A stretch of DNA of 64,000 nucleotides from Oligoflexia bacterium (lineage in GTDB: Bacteria; Bdellovibrionota; UBA1018), in assembly GCA_023701205.1 (NCBI GenBank), contig JAMPXJ010000006.1, positions 22,404-86,403 on the forward strand, given 5' to 3'. Positions within the stretch are counted from its first letter, which is position 1, and each line of letters starts with the position of its first letter. Below are positions 34,451-42,853 of this stretch, piece after piece. Both the position numbers and the translations under genes were made by a program. The notes beneath the pieces were generated by a model. It had not been told where the DNA came from, searched no databases, and saw only the letters and a list, made by a program, of their open reading frames with translations.

Positions 34451-36415
34451 TCACCCGCCCACGATCGCCAGCGCGTTATCGAAGCGCTCCAGCAGCGGCC
34501 GATAGGATTCCCGGATCCGCTCGATCTTCTCGGGCTCTCCCCCGGCGCGGGCGATCTTCTCGTCGCGTTCACGCACGGCGGCGTCGCGCCGGCGCTGTAG
34601 CTTTTGACCGAGAGTCAGGCCGTTACCGTCGCGGAGCCCGAACGGGGCGCCGTGGTCGCGGAACGCCTGGCAAAGCGGAATCAGAAGCCCGCTGTTGGCC
34701 AGGTTGGCGTTGTCGGCCAGGAAATGGAAGGCGGGCCGACCCGAATCGCGCTCCATGATCTCCGCCCTGATCCCGCGCGAGAGCAAAAGCTTCGTCGTTT
34801 CCAGGATGGAGTTCTCCAGCTCGGGGGTCAGGAAGAACACGCCTTTCAGCAGCGCAAGCAGATAGCTCGTGGAAAGCTCCGCGCCCCAGTTCACGTCGGC
34901 GCCGCGATCCAGGAACGCTCGCGCCAGCTCGACGTCATGGCGCTGGATCAGCGGAGCGTAAAGCGCGCTCAGGCCACGGTCGTCCAGATGATTGATCTCG
35001 GCCTTGACTTGGACCAGAAGCGAGAGCATCGGGACGGAACGCACCTCAAAGAGCGGCGTGCGCTTGTCGAGCGATTCGGCCTGCGCTGAGAGCCCCTGAT
35101 CCAGCAGATAACGCGCGGTCTGAAGGGCGTCGGAGTCGACCGCGACATGCAGCAGGCCGCGCAGGGACTTGTCCTTCCACTGGAGGCTTGCGCCACGGGC
35201 GGCAAGCGCCTTCACGACCTCGAGCTGATTCAGCGAAGCGTGGACCGAGAGCGGGGTTTCGCCAGTCTGGGCTTTCAGATCCACGGGAGCGCCGGCCTGG
35301 ATCAGGCGCAGGGCGATCGCGGGTTCCTTGGCCACGAGGAGCAGTGAGCGCTGGGCATTGTCGGTGGTGTCCACCGCGGAACGGGCCTGCAGGAGCCGCT
35401 CCACGATTTCACCCCGGCCGCCCTCGGTCGCGGCGAAGAGCGCGGTGCGGCCCGAAGCATCCCGAAGCTCAAGATCCGCCTGTGCGGCGATCAGGCGCGA
35501 GACCGTGTCGGCCTGGCCCGCGATCGCGGCCAGATGCAACGGCGTATAGCCGCGATTATCCTGCTGATTGAGCGGCGGGTTTTTGGCCAGGATCGCGGTG
35601 GTGAGCGCGCCCATCCCGCGCTCGATCGCAAGGTGCAGCGGTGTTTCGTTCGAGGGGTTCAAGGCGGAAACGCTCGCGCCCGCCTGAAGCAGCTGAAGTG
35701 CTGAGGGCTCCAGGCTCTGCTGAATCGCCTGATGGAGAGGGGAGGACGTGGCGCCGCGCGGATTCACCTCCGCCCCGCGGTCCAGGAGATGGCTGATGAA
35801 CTGCGGCGATTTCAGCTGGATCGCCTTTTCGAGAAAGGTCCCGCCGCGGCTCGTGGTCTGGATGCGGGTCGCAGGGAGCTCAAGCAGGTAGTGGGCAAGC
35901 GGGCCATAGCTTCCGTAGGGAAGCTCCATCGCGCGCTCGAGGATGGAAGGGCCGCGGGTATTGATGTTCACGTCAGCGCCAAGCGAGATGAGCAGCGCCG
36001 GGATGAGCGCCGGGTTGTCCTTGTTGAAGAAAAGGGCGTTCTCGGAAATCGCAAGCAGGAGCGGAAGCTGGGTCGGCGAGCCGAAGGCGTCCGTCATCAC
36101 CTGGTTGAGGTTCACCGAGAACTGCTCGACACCTTTCTTCACGCACTCGGCATTGGCGAAGCGGATATCGCTCTCGAGATCCCTGCGGCTCAGGAAGGGG
36201 TTGATGCAACCGGAGGCTTGGATCGCGTCGAGCTTGAGCAGGGGAATCTGGTAGGCCGTCTCGGCGTTTCCACCGCGGGAGATTCGGCCGTTTTCGTATT
36301 TCTTGTTGCCATCGATCAGGCTGCCGCCGTCTTTGAGTTCGACTTTGGGGGCGCACGCCGTGAGGATCATGCCCAGCAGGGCGCCGATCAGGGAAACAAG
36401 AAAACGATTTTTCAT
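34451..36415 (-). CDS. Ankyrin-repeat lipoprotein
   Basis: A 654-residue protein with lipobox MILTAC (Cys21). From about residue 140 to 560 it contains a long run of ankyrin repeats; recognisable ones include GATSSPLHQAIQQS, NETPLHLAIERG, GYTPLHLAAIAGQADTVSRLIAA, GRTALFAATEGGRGEIVERLLQA and RGADVNWG. A basic C-terminal helix (LQRRRDAAVRERDEKIARAG) follows. Ankyrin stacks bind proteins; here the lipid anchor places them at the envelope. A palindromic hairpin lies just before the start (36428-36461). Partners unknown. Confidence 0.85.
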   Translation of the reverse strand: MKNRFLVSLIGALLGMILTACAPKVELKDGGSLIDGNKKYENGRISRGGNAETAYQIPLLKLDAIQASGCINPFLSRRDLESDIRFANAECVKKGVEQFSVNLNQVMTDAFGSPTQLPLLLAISENALFFNKDNPALIPALLISLGADVNINTRGPSILERAMELPYGSYGPLAHYLLELPATRIQTTSRGGTFLEKAIQLKSPQFISHLLDRGAEVNPRGATSSPLHQAIQQSLEPSALQLLQAGASVSALNPSNETPLHLAIERGMGALTTAILAKNPPLNQQDNRGYTPLHLAAIAGQADTVSRLIAAQADLELRDASGRTALFAATEGGRGEIVERLLQARSAVDTTDNAQRSLLLVAKEPAIALRLIQAGAPVDLKAQTGETPLSVHASLNQLEVVKALAARGASLQWKDKSLRGLLHVAVDSDALQTARYLLDQGLSAQAESLDKRTPLFEVRSVPMLSLLVQVKAEINHLDDRGLSALYAPLIQRHDVELARAFLDRGADVNWGAELSTSYLLALLKGVFFLTPELENSILETTKLLLSRGIRAEIMERDSGRPAFHFLADNANLANSGLLIPLCQAFRDHGAPFGLRDGNGLTLGQKLQRRRDAAVRERDEKIARAGGEPEKIERIRESYRPLLERFDNALAIVGG

Positions 36416-36427
36416 TTTAACGGGCTC

Positions 36428-36461
36428 CGTCTCGAAAAGGTTTCAAACCTTGTACGAGACG
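36428..36461 (-). promoter_or_regulatory. Palindromic hairpin in the ankyrin-lipoprotein leader
   Basis: An outer 7-base stem CGTCTCG/CGAGACG encloses a palindrome AAGGTTT-C-AAACCTT. It sits 13 bases before the start codon at 36415 and downstream of the gene ending at 36515. There is no T run, so it is more likely an operator or leader hairpin than a simple terminator. Confidence 0.45.
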
Positions 36462-36514
36462 ACGGCCGGCCGGTCAACCGCCGAAATATTCCGCGCGACG
36501 TTTCCGCGAAGGAC

Positions 36515-37099
36515 TCAGAACGTCTTCCAGCCGTAAGCCACGAGCGCGACGAAGCCGATCAGCCCCGCGAAGGAGGCATAGGCCTCGTACGCCTTGTTTT
36601 TCATGGAGATCGCCCAGTCATAGCGCCGGTGGGCGCGATCGGGATTGACCTGATCGAGCGCAGCGGCTGAAGCGGGCCAAATCCGCGGAAAGAAACGGGG
36701 GACCGTCTGACAGTACTTCAGATAGGGCTCGCCGAAGATCTTCTGAAGCTTGGTTTCCTCATCCAGGATGATGAAGTGGTAAATGACGGCGAAAAGAACG
36801 GTCATCGTGCCTAAGAGCCACCAGTTTTCGATGGCCATAGCCGTACCGAGCGCCATGAGATAGGTGCCCAGATAAAGCGGGTTGCGAACGAAGGCGTACG
36901 GGCCGCCTACCGCGGGCCGGCTGTCCTTGCGCAGATAGCCGCTGGCCCAGAAGCGCAGGGTGGCGCCCACGAAACAAAGAAGAATGCCGTGCCATTGCGG
37001 ATAGTCACGCGCGGAAAGTCCCAGGATGATCGCGAAGATCCAGGCCAGGGCGATACGCGTCTTGCCCTGGATGGCACCGCGGAATTTTTGATTCAGCAT
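36515..37099 (-). CDS. Isoprenylcysteine carboxyl methyltransferase / PEMT-like membrane methyltransferase
   Basis: A 194-residue membrane protein with about five helices. The signature GGPYAFVRNPLYLGTYLMALGTAM, followed by LDEETKLQKIFGEPYLKYCQTVPRFFP, is characteristic of the ICMT/phospholipid N-methyltransferase family (the RNPLY and E..YxxY region bind S-adenosylmethionine). These enzymes methylate prenylated proteins, phospholipids or small membrane compounds. The target here is not known. The C-terminal 60 residues contain an extra hydrophobic helix (FAGLIGFVALVAYG). Confidence 0.82.
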   Translation of the reverse strand: MLNQKFRGAIQGKTRIALAWIFAIILGLSARDYPQWHGILLCFVGATLRFWASGYLRKDSRPAVGGPYAFVRNPLYLGTYLMALGTAMAIENWWLLGTMTVLFAVIYHFIILDEETKLQKIFGEPYLKYCQTVPRFFPRIWPASAAALDQVNPDRAHRRYDWAISMKNKAYEAYASFAGLIGFVALVAYGWKTF

Positions 37100-37309
37100 G
37101 GTTTTTTCAAGTAGCCGGTTTGAAGGCGGAGCGCAAGCATCGTGTCAGGACTTGAAATCCACCCCCGGGTTAGGCTATGGTCGAACGCTCAAAAACTCTC
37201 ATGAGAAAAGGGTACGTCAGGGGCTTCCGCGAAGGTTCCTCAAAGCTTCCCCGAAATTCCGAGAAGTTTCGTACTTCGACGCATTGCTGACTGACTTGAA
37301 GGAGCAACC

Positions 37310-38392
37310 TTGAAAGACATGAAGACCAGTTCGAAGGAAAATTTCAGGAACGCCGGCAAGGCCGAGTCCGCCGAGTCCAAGGATTCCAAGCAATCCGGCG
37401 CCAAGAGCAAGTTCCGCCTCAAGACCGAGCAACTCACTCGCATCCATGATCTCATGGTCAAGGCGCGGGTGCTCGAGGAGCGGCTCATCCGGATGTACAA
37501 GCAGAACGACGGCTACTTCTGGATCGGTGGGCCGGGCGAGGAAGCTTTCAACATTCCCCTGGGCCTTCAGGTCAAAAAGGGCATGGGCAAGGACTTCGAT
37601 TACCTGCACCTGCACTATCGCTCGAGCGGGATCATGACGGCGATGGGCATGGAGCCGGTCGATGCGCTCCGCCAGATGAAAAACGTCGCCTCCGATCCGT
37701 TCTCGGGCGGGCGCAACTTCGTGAACCATTACTCGCGCCGCGAGTGGAACGTCGTGCCGGGCAGCTCCACGATCGAGACGCAGTATCTTTCGGCAATCGG
37801 CACGGCGATCGCCCAGCGCCGTCATGGCGGCACGGGCCTCACCATCGTCAACGGCGGGGATGCCGGCACGGCCGAGGGCGATTTCGCCTCGTGCCTGGTC
37901 TGGGCCTCACGCCCGGGATTTGAGCTTCCGCTGCTCATCATCGTGACCAACAACCAGTGGGGTATTTCCACGCCCGCTTCCACGCAGCATGGCGAAAAGC
38001 GCGTGGCCGATCGCGGGAAGGCCTTCGGCATCCGCACCGCCACGATCAACGGCAACGACGTCGAGGAGTCGTGGTTCGCCCTCGAGGAGGCGATGAGCTA
38101 CATTCGCCGCGAGCGGAAGCCCTTTTTGCTCGAGGCTAACGTCTCGCGCCTTTACGGCCACAGCTCGGCGAGCGGGGCCAACCGCACGAGCGAGGAGCTC
38201 GACTCGCTCACCGAGTTCGAGAAGCAGCTCGAGTCTGGCGGGGTGCTCACGCGCAAGAAGATGGATGAGCTTCGCGAGGCGTATAACCAGCAGATGCTGG
38301 AGCTGTCCCAGAAAGTGAAAGAGGAGCCGATGCCGGACCCCTCGACCATCTACGATCATATCTACTACGGGCAGAAGGGGAGATACTGGTAA
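37310..38392 (+). CDS. 2-oxoacid dehydrogenase E1 component, alpha subunit
   Basis: A 360-residue thiamine-diphosphate subunit of the pyruvate / branched-chain 2-oxoacid dehydrogenase E1. GGDAGTAEGDF, then 20 residues later IVTNNQWGIST, is the TPP/Mg-binding motif (GD…NN). VLEERLIRMYKQNDGYFWIGGPGEEA is the family N-terminal signature, and the phosphorylation-loop-like RLYGHSSASGANR follows. Lys/Ser-rich residues precede the domain. TTG at 37310 has AAGGAG at a good distance; ATG at 37319 is the alternative start. The start of the beta subunit overlaps its stop. Whether pyruvate or branched-chain acids are oxidised cannot be told here; no E2/E3 gene is adjacent. Confidence 0.9.
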   Translation: MKDMKTSSKENFRNAGKAESAESKDSKQSGAKSKFRLKTEQLTRIHDLMVKARVLEERLIRMYKQNDGYFWIGGPGEEAFNIPLGLQVKKGMGKDFDYLHLHYRSSGIMTAMGMEPVDALRQMKNVASDPFSGGRNFVNHYSRREWNVVPGSSTIETQYLSAIGTAIAQRRHGGTGLTIVNGGDAGTAEGDFASCLVWASRPGFELPLLIIVTNNQWGISTPASTQHGEKRVADRGKAFGIRTATINGNDVEESWFALEEAMSYIRRERKPFLLEANVSRLYGHSSASGANRTSEELDSLTEFEKQLESGGVLTRKKMDELREAYNQQMLELSQKVKEEPMPDPSTIYDHIYYGQKGRYW

Positions 38393-39462
38393 TGGCAAAC
38401 ATGGCGCAGGCCATCCGCATGGCCCTTCATTACGGCGAAAAGCACCTGGGCATCACCGACATCTTCGGCGAGGACGTGGGTCCGCCGCTCGGGGGCGTCT
38501 TCACGGTCACCCAAGGCCTCAGCACGACCTGGAACTCGCCGCTGGATGAGCGCGGGATCATCGGTGCGGCCATGGGGCTCGCGCTCGCCGGTGATCGCTG
38601 TGTTGCCGAGGTGCAGTTCTGCGATTACATCTACAACACGATCGATCTCTTGAAGCTCGCGGGCATGCAGTCCTGGTCGACCAACGGCGACTGGAACCTG
38701 CCGATGACGGTCATGACCCCCGTCGGGAGCGGGATCCGCGGCTCGATCTATCACTCGCATTCGTTCGATGCGACGATGACCCATATCCCGGGCTGGAAGA
38801 TCGTGATGCCTTCGACGCCGCTTGACGCCTACGGGCTCATGATCGCCTGCCTCAAGGACCCCAATCCCACGATGTTCCTCAAGCCCAAGGCGCTCTTGCG
38901 CATGCGCGGGATGGAGCCGATCCCGGGCGAGCCGCCGCTCACCCCCGAAGGCGAGAAGCAGCTGCGCGAGCTCATCGATGCGCCGCTCGGCGACCGCTCG
39001 AAGTGGAAGGCGCGCTGGCCCGAGGGCCTGACCGACTACACCGTCGAGCTCGGCCGCGGCAAGATCGTGCGCGCGGGTGAGCAGGTCACGGTCGTGAGCT
39101 ACGGCCGGACCCTGCCCATCTGCGCGCAGGCCGCAGATCTCCTGCGCGAAGAGGGGCTCTCGGTCGAGGTCATCGACCTCAGGACGCTCTGGCCCTATGA
39201 CTGGCAGCTGATCTCCGATTCGATCCGCAAGACGGGCCGGGTCATCTTCGTCAACGAGGACACCGAGGTCACGAACTTCGGCGAGCACCTGATCCGCCGG
39301 ACGATCGAGGAGCATTTCTACGAGCTCGAGGCGCGCCCGCGGCTTCTGGCCGGGGCGTTCACCCCGGGCATCGGCCTGGCTGATCCGCTCGAGATGGCGA
39401 GCGTTCCGCAGCTGAATAACGTCCTGGAGCTGATCCGGGAAGTGGCGGCGGAGCGGGCTTAA
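38392..39462 (+). CDS. 2-oxoacid dehydrogenase E1 component, beta subunit
   Basis: A 356-residue transketolase-like beta subunit: MALHYGEKHLGITDIFGEDVG, then GIIGAAMGLALAGDRCVAEVQFCDYI, PVGSGIRGSIYHSHSFDATMTHIPGWKIVMPSTPLDAYGL, and the C-terminal VEVIDLRTLWPYDWQLISDSIRKTGRVIFVNED. Together with the alpha subunit (stop/start overlap) it forms the heterotetrameric E1 that decarboxylates a 2-oxoacid and acylates lipoyl-E2. The lipoyl E2 and E3 partners must be elsewhere in the genome. Confidence 0.93.
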   Translation: MANMAQAIRMALHYGEKHLGITDIFGEDVGPPLGGVFTVTQGLSTTWNSPLDERGIIGAAMGLALAGDRCVAEVQFCDYIYNTIDLLKLAGMQSWSTNGDWNLPMTVMTPVGSGIRGSIYHSHSFDATMTHIPGWKIVMPSTPLDAYGLMIACLKDPNPTMFLKPKALLRMRGMEPIPGEPPLTPEGEKQLRELIDAPLGDRSKWKARWPEGLTDYTVELGRGKIVRAGEQVTVVSYGRTLPICAQAADLLREEGLSVEVIDLRTLWPYDWQLISDSIRKTGRVIFVNEDTEVTNFGEHLIRRTIEEHFYELEARPRLLAGAFTPGIGLADPLEMASVPQLNNVLELIREVAAERA

Positions 39463-39628
39463 GCTTTCGATCGCGCGGGAAGTTTTTGCCGACCTTCCTG
39501 GCGCTGTGCTGGAACCAGTGAGCGAGCCTCTCGCGCGCGGGTGCGTGCGCGTGCACGAGGACGGGTGCGGGTGCGTGCTGGACCGGACTCATCGGAGCCG
39601 GCATAATGGATCCTGGGAGAGGCGCACG

Positions 39629-41056
39629 ATGGCGTTTCGCGGGATCTGGATTTTGGCAGGAGTTCTTGGCTCGGCCGCGGTGAGCTGGGGCGAGGAGCCT
39701 TGTGCGCCCAATGCTCCAAAGGAAGATCTTCAGAGTCTGGTCGCGCTTTCGGAATCCATCGGGCAGATCAAGACCGCGGAGGAATTGAAGGACATCCCGG
39801 AGTTCTGCCGGGTGCTGGGGTATCGGGGATATCAGGAAAATCAGAAGGTCGAGATCGATGGCCCTTGGGTTGGAAGTTTCGTCGCGGTCAAAGAGGCCCG
39901 GGAAAGCGGTTTTCGGAGATACCTGTCAGAGGGACTCGAGGCAACGAGCCAGCGGGATAGCGTGAAGCCGGCTCGAGAGCGGCTCGATTTCGAAGAGCTC
40001 AAACGTGGGGTTGCGCAAATCAAAAATGCTTCCCCCGATGATGCCGAATTCTGCCGCTCGCACTTCGAAAAGTATGAGCGCTTCGCGGGAGATCAGGCCG
40101 AATTACGCAAGGCCAGCCTGACCGAGTCCGCCTATTTCTGCAGTGACCTGACCCTGAGCTCCGCCGCCTCCTGCGCCAGTGGCATGACCCGCCTTCAGGA
40201 AATCGCGAAGCCCGTGCATGGAGTCACGGTGCTTTCGCTTTGGAAGGAGCTGGTCACCGATCCGGTGTATTTCAAGGCTTTGAAAACAGCCTCGCTCCAG
40301 GTTCTGGAACGGCTGCAAGCCGACGACTCGAGAGGTTCCAGGCTTTTTCAAGACCTGGAAAACGCCGTCTTGAAGGAAACCCGGAATCCCTCCAGCGCGC
40401 GTGAGTATGCCTGGAAAACCATTGCGATCTTTGCCAGCGGCGGCGCGAACGCCCATCGCAGGATAACGAAAACCTGCCGCCACCCGATCAGTGCCTTTCT
40501 TTACGTGATCACGAATGGCGCTCCGATTTTGGATCGCGTGAGCGCCGCGAAGGGCTATCTCTACTCGATGCCGAAAGAGGTCAACAGCCTGTGTGATTAC
40601 GGGAAATCCTATCACTTCTGGATGACGGCCTATCTGGCGCGCCGGTTGGTGAAGGAGGGCTCGGATCCTCTCCCTGCAGCGGCCGCCTCCTACTCGGTTC
40701 AAAAAGGCTATCAGTTCGCGAAGCGAGATGGCGGTCGCGAACCGGAACGTAGCTTCAGGGAGCCTTCCTTTTCGGATTGGAACAACCGCCGCAGGATGGA
40801 GCTTTCAACTTCGGCCGCTGCGGCGTGGTTCGGTGCGCTTTCGGCAAAAGGATCGCCCAAGAACCTCGACTGGTCGACCGTCGAAGAGGGGATCCGCCAG
40901 CAGTTCCGCGGGTCGGAGGTCAGGAGCGGGGATCCGTCGTTCCAGTTTCCGGGGGATTCCGATGTTCCCAGGCTGATGAGCGCCTATAGGGAATGGAAGA
41001 AGATCCTGAACCCCGACAGTTCATTTGAGTATTTCAGAAAGAAATTCGGGCAGTGA
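39629..41056 (+). CDS. Secreted protein of unknown function
   Basis: A 475-residue protein with a signal peptide (GIWILAGVLGSAAVSWG, cut about residue 20). The mature part is helical with several cysteines at intervals (EPCAPN, FCRVLG, FCRSHF, YFCSDL, SCASGM, CRHPIS, LCDYGK), suggesting disulfides. A central hydrophobic/Gly stretch is absent. No family was recognised. ATG 39629 has GGGAGAGG upstream and places the signal peptide at the start. A CATAAT sequence at 39602 could be the -10 box. Style is similar to the secreted genes at 4942, 45444 and 49168. Confidence 0.65.
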   Translation: MAFRGIWILAGVLGSAAVSWGEEPCAPNAPKEDLQSLVALSESIGQIKTAEELKDIPEFCRVLGYRGYQENQKVEIDGPWVGSFVAVKEARESGFRRYLSEGLEATSQRDSVKPARERLDFEELKRGVAQIKNASPDDAEFCRSHFEKYERFAGDQAELRKASLTESAYFCSDLTLSSAASCASGMTRLQEIAKPVHGVTVLSLWKELVTDPVYFKALKTASLQVLERLQADDSRGSRLFQDLENAVLKETRNPSSAREYAWKTIAIFASGGANAHRRITKTCRHPISAFLYVITNGAPILDRVSAAKGYLYSMPKEVNSLCDYGKSYHFWMTAYLARRLVKEGSDPLPAAAASYSVQKGYQFAKRDGGREPERSFREPSFSDWNNRRRMELSTSAAAAWFGALSAKGSPKNLDWSTVEEGIRQQFRGSEVRSGDPSFQFPGDSDVPRLMSAYREWKKILNPDSSFEYFRKKFGQ

Positions 41057-41084
41057 TCGGGGTCGAGGCTCCGTATTGCCAGCA

Positions 41085-41103
41085 CTCGCGTGAATTTCGC
41101 GAG
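41085..41103. terminator. Hairpin between convergent genes (possible terminator)
   Basis: CTCGCG and CGCGAG form a 6-base stem around a 7-base loop in the 53-base gap between convergent genes. There is no T run on either strand, so termination activity is uncertain. Confidence 0.3.
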
Positions 41104-41109
41104 GTCGCG

Positions 41110-41646
41110 TTACCGCGCGCTATCAATATGGACACAGGTCTCCTCTGAATTCAGCTGTTCCCATTCCTTTTTCAATCGGCCGGGGTTCAGGGGGTTCTTC
41201 CTTCGCAGCCTTTCGACATACTTCACGGAAAGGATCTGATGGGTCCTGGAGTCCTTGGAAACCGTGATTTCAAAGCGGTGAACTCCTGCCGGGCGGCAGC
41301 CGTCGCGGAACGGCAAGGGAAAACAGGCTTTCTCGTGGAAAACGGTGGTCAGTGTTTCGATCTGACCTTCTCGCGTGCTCTCGAACTCATAATCAAAACG
41401 CTCCCCGTAGGCTTCGATGTTCTTGAAGACGTATTGCAACGTCGAGGGGAGATGGCCGGTTCTGACGAAGAAGACCTCATTGAAGACGAGATCGTTCTCC
41501 ACTCCGACATAGGCGCAGGACGGCTGAATCGTGTTCTCGAAGAAACGCGCGACCTCAGATGGAATCGGGTAGTTCGGCATGGCCTGGGCGCTGAAGGGTA
41601 ACGTCATAATTACTAAGGCACTCAGCAGCTTCATTGAGTTTCTCAT
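41110..41646 (-). CDS. Small secreted protein of unknown function
   Basis: A 178-residue protein with a signal peptide (LLSALVIMTLPFSAQA, cut near residue 20). Mature features: SCAYVGVENDLVFNEVFFVRTGHLPSTLQYV, then YGERFDYEFESTREG, with cysteines in SCAYVG, KACFPL, DGCRPA and ETCVHI. Tyr/Phe-rich strands suggest a compact beta protein. ATG 41646 is preferred because GGAG lies eight bases upstream. No family was recognised. Confidence 0.6.
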   Translation of the reverse strand: MRNSMKLLSALVIMTLPFSAQAMPNYPIPSEVARFFENTIQPSCAYVGVENDLVFNEVFFVRTGHLPSTLQYVFKNIEAYGERFDYEFESTREGQIETLTTVFHEKACFPLPFRDGCRPAGVHRFEITVSKDSRTHQILSVKYVERLRRKNPLNPGRLKKEWEQLNSEETCVHIDSAR

Positions 41647-41708
41647 TAACGATCTCCATTTCGTGTTCACGAAGGTAGCTTCCCGCTCGCCCAGGGGAAA
41701 GGTGGAAA

Positions 41709-41736
41709 GGTGTCAATTCCGTTGAAAATTGACACC
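41709..41736. repeat. Perfect 10-base inverted repeat
   Basis: GGTGTCAATT, an 8-base spacer, then AATTGACACC. The half-site ATTGACACCC recurs at 42915-42924 just inside the left end of the ISL3 element. It could be the mark of an old insertion end or a regulator site. Confidence 0.6.
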
Positions 41737-42007
41737 CAGGTCCTCCCGTCATCCGTCTGCGCGATTGTGAGCCGGTGCTGAGGGCCGCTTCGATGATGCG
41801 CACCTTCCCATGCGGCTGGAAATTCCAGAGTAGCATGGAGCCACTTGGGCGGAGCGAGAGTTCGCCTCAGTAGAGGTGCGAATGGCCGTGGTCACGAGTC
41901 GTTTTGCGCGTGATCTTTCGGGCCGCGAGCAACTCAAGACGTTGTTTACCATCCCCCGTGAATTCAGATTCTAGGTGAAACGCAAATAGTTATCGGATCA
42001 GACTCTT

Positions 42008-42027
42008 GCTAAACCATTGCCCCAATG
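42008..42027 (+). repeat. 20-base sequence shared upstream of both Y1 transposase genes (copy 1)
   Basis: Starts GCTAAACCATTGCCC and ends AATG, 14 bases before the first transposase start. The same sequence with one change occurs at 48239-48258 before the second copy, suggesting it is part of the element end or its promoter/REP-type recognition site. Confidence 0.75.
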
Positions 42028-42040
42028 CTATTCCATTTTC

Positions 42041-42685
42041 ATGGCAAAAAAACACAAGGAAATCCAGCTTACGCTTCCGGGCCTGACCCGCAAAACCCGC
42101 AAGAACGCCCACGGTGGCGATCATGCCATCGGCAAGCGCAAAGAGCGTCGCCCGTTCGATCCCAAGCAGGCGCTGCACGTGGTGCTGCGCTCGAGCAGGG
42201 CGCGCGGGGAACTCTCGATGCTCCACCCTCGCCATCGCGATCACGTCCTGGCGCTCGTCAATCGCCTGAAAGCGCGCCGGGGGATCGCGGTTTACCGCTA
42301 CGCAAACGTCGGAAACCACCTGCACCTGCTCATTCGCGCGAAATCGCGCGCGGACTGGCAGGGGTTCATCCGCGAGCTCTCGGGCGGGATCGCGATGATC
42401 GTGACGAGCGCGAAGAAGGGCAACGGCCTGCCGCGCGCGCGGCGCTCGGAGCTTCCCGAGAGCGCGCAGCGGGGGTTCTGGGACGGGCTCGCTTATAGCC
42501 GGATCGTGAGCTTCGGGCCGGATTTCAGGAATGTCGCGCAGTATGTGCTGATGAATCTCTGGGAGGCGGCGGGGGTGCCGCTTCGGGAGTATCTGGATCG
42601 CGGCATCCGCATCCTCGAGATCAGCGAGGATGGGGTCGTCGGGGTGACGCCTGAGATGGCGGAGGTGCTGGCTCGAGCGGGGTAG
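42041..42685 (+). CDS. REP-associated Y1 (HUH) transposase, copy 1
   Basis: A 214-residue Y1 transposase of the RAYT/TnpA-REP type. The HUH motif is NHLHLLI (His93, His95) and the probable catalytic tyrosine is Tyr168 in RNVAQYVLMN. Single-strand nickases of this family mobilise or maintain REP-like palindromes. The second copy at 48273 differs at only about a dozen residues. The N-terminus is basic (MAKKHKEIQL, RKTRKNAHGG). Immediately after its stop lie GGCTCGGGCGGGGT-type tandem repeats absent from the other copy. Confidence 0.85.
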   Translation: MAKKHKEIQLTLPGLTRKTRKNAHGGDHAIGKRKERRPFDPKQALHVVLRSSRARGELSMLHPRHRDHVLALVNRLKARRGIAVYRYANVGNHLHLLIRAKSRADWQGFIRELSGGIAMIVTSAKKGNGLPRARRSELPESAQRGFWDGLAYSRIVSFGPDFRNVAQYVLMNLWEAAGVPLREYLDRGIRILEISEDGVVGVTPEMAEVLARAG

Positions 42686-42740
42686 GCTCGGGCGGGGTGG
42701 CTCGGGCGGGGTGGCTCGGCCGGGGTAGGTCGGCCGGGGC
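42670..42740 (+). repeat. Five tandem 13-15 base GC-rich units after the transposase
   Basis: Units of the form GGCTCGGGCGGGGT(A) repeat five times with small changes. The first unit encodes the final residues of the transposase (including its stop). The second transposase copy has only one such unit, so the array expanded in this copy. Confidence 0.8.
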
Positions 42741-42853
42741 GGTACGGCCACGAGACGCCGGTAATCGTCTCCGGCGAAGCAGAATGGAGTAAAGGGACTT
42801 ACTTCCCTTTGGGAGCCTCGGGCGATTTGTATTTAATGGCTCTTCGCGGAAAC

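Larger units (their letters stand above)
41647..42040. other. Gene-free stretch with transposon-like debris
   Basis: About 390 bases without a convincing gene. It contains a perfect 10-base inverted repeat GGTGTCAATT/AATTGACACC at 41709-41736 and, at the right end, a 20-base sequence (42008-42027) shared with the second transposase copy. A - strand reading with a run of arginines (41749-41836) is not convincing. The stretch looks like remnants of earlier insertions. Confidence 0.5.
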
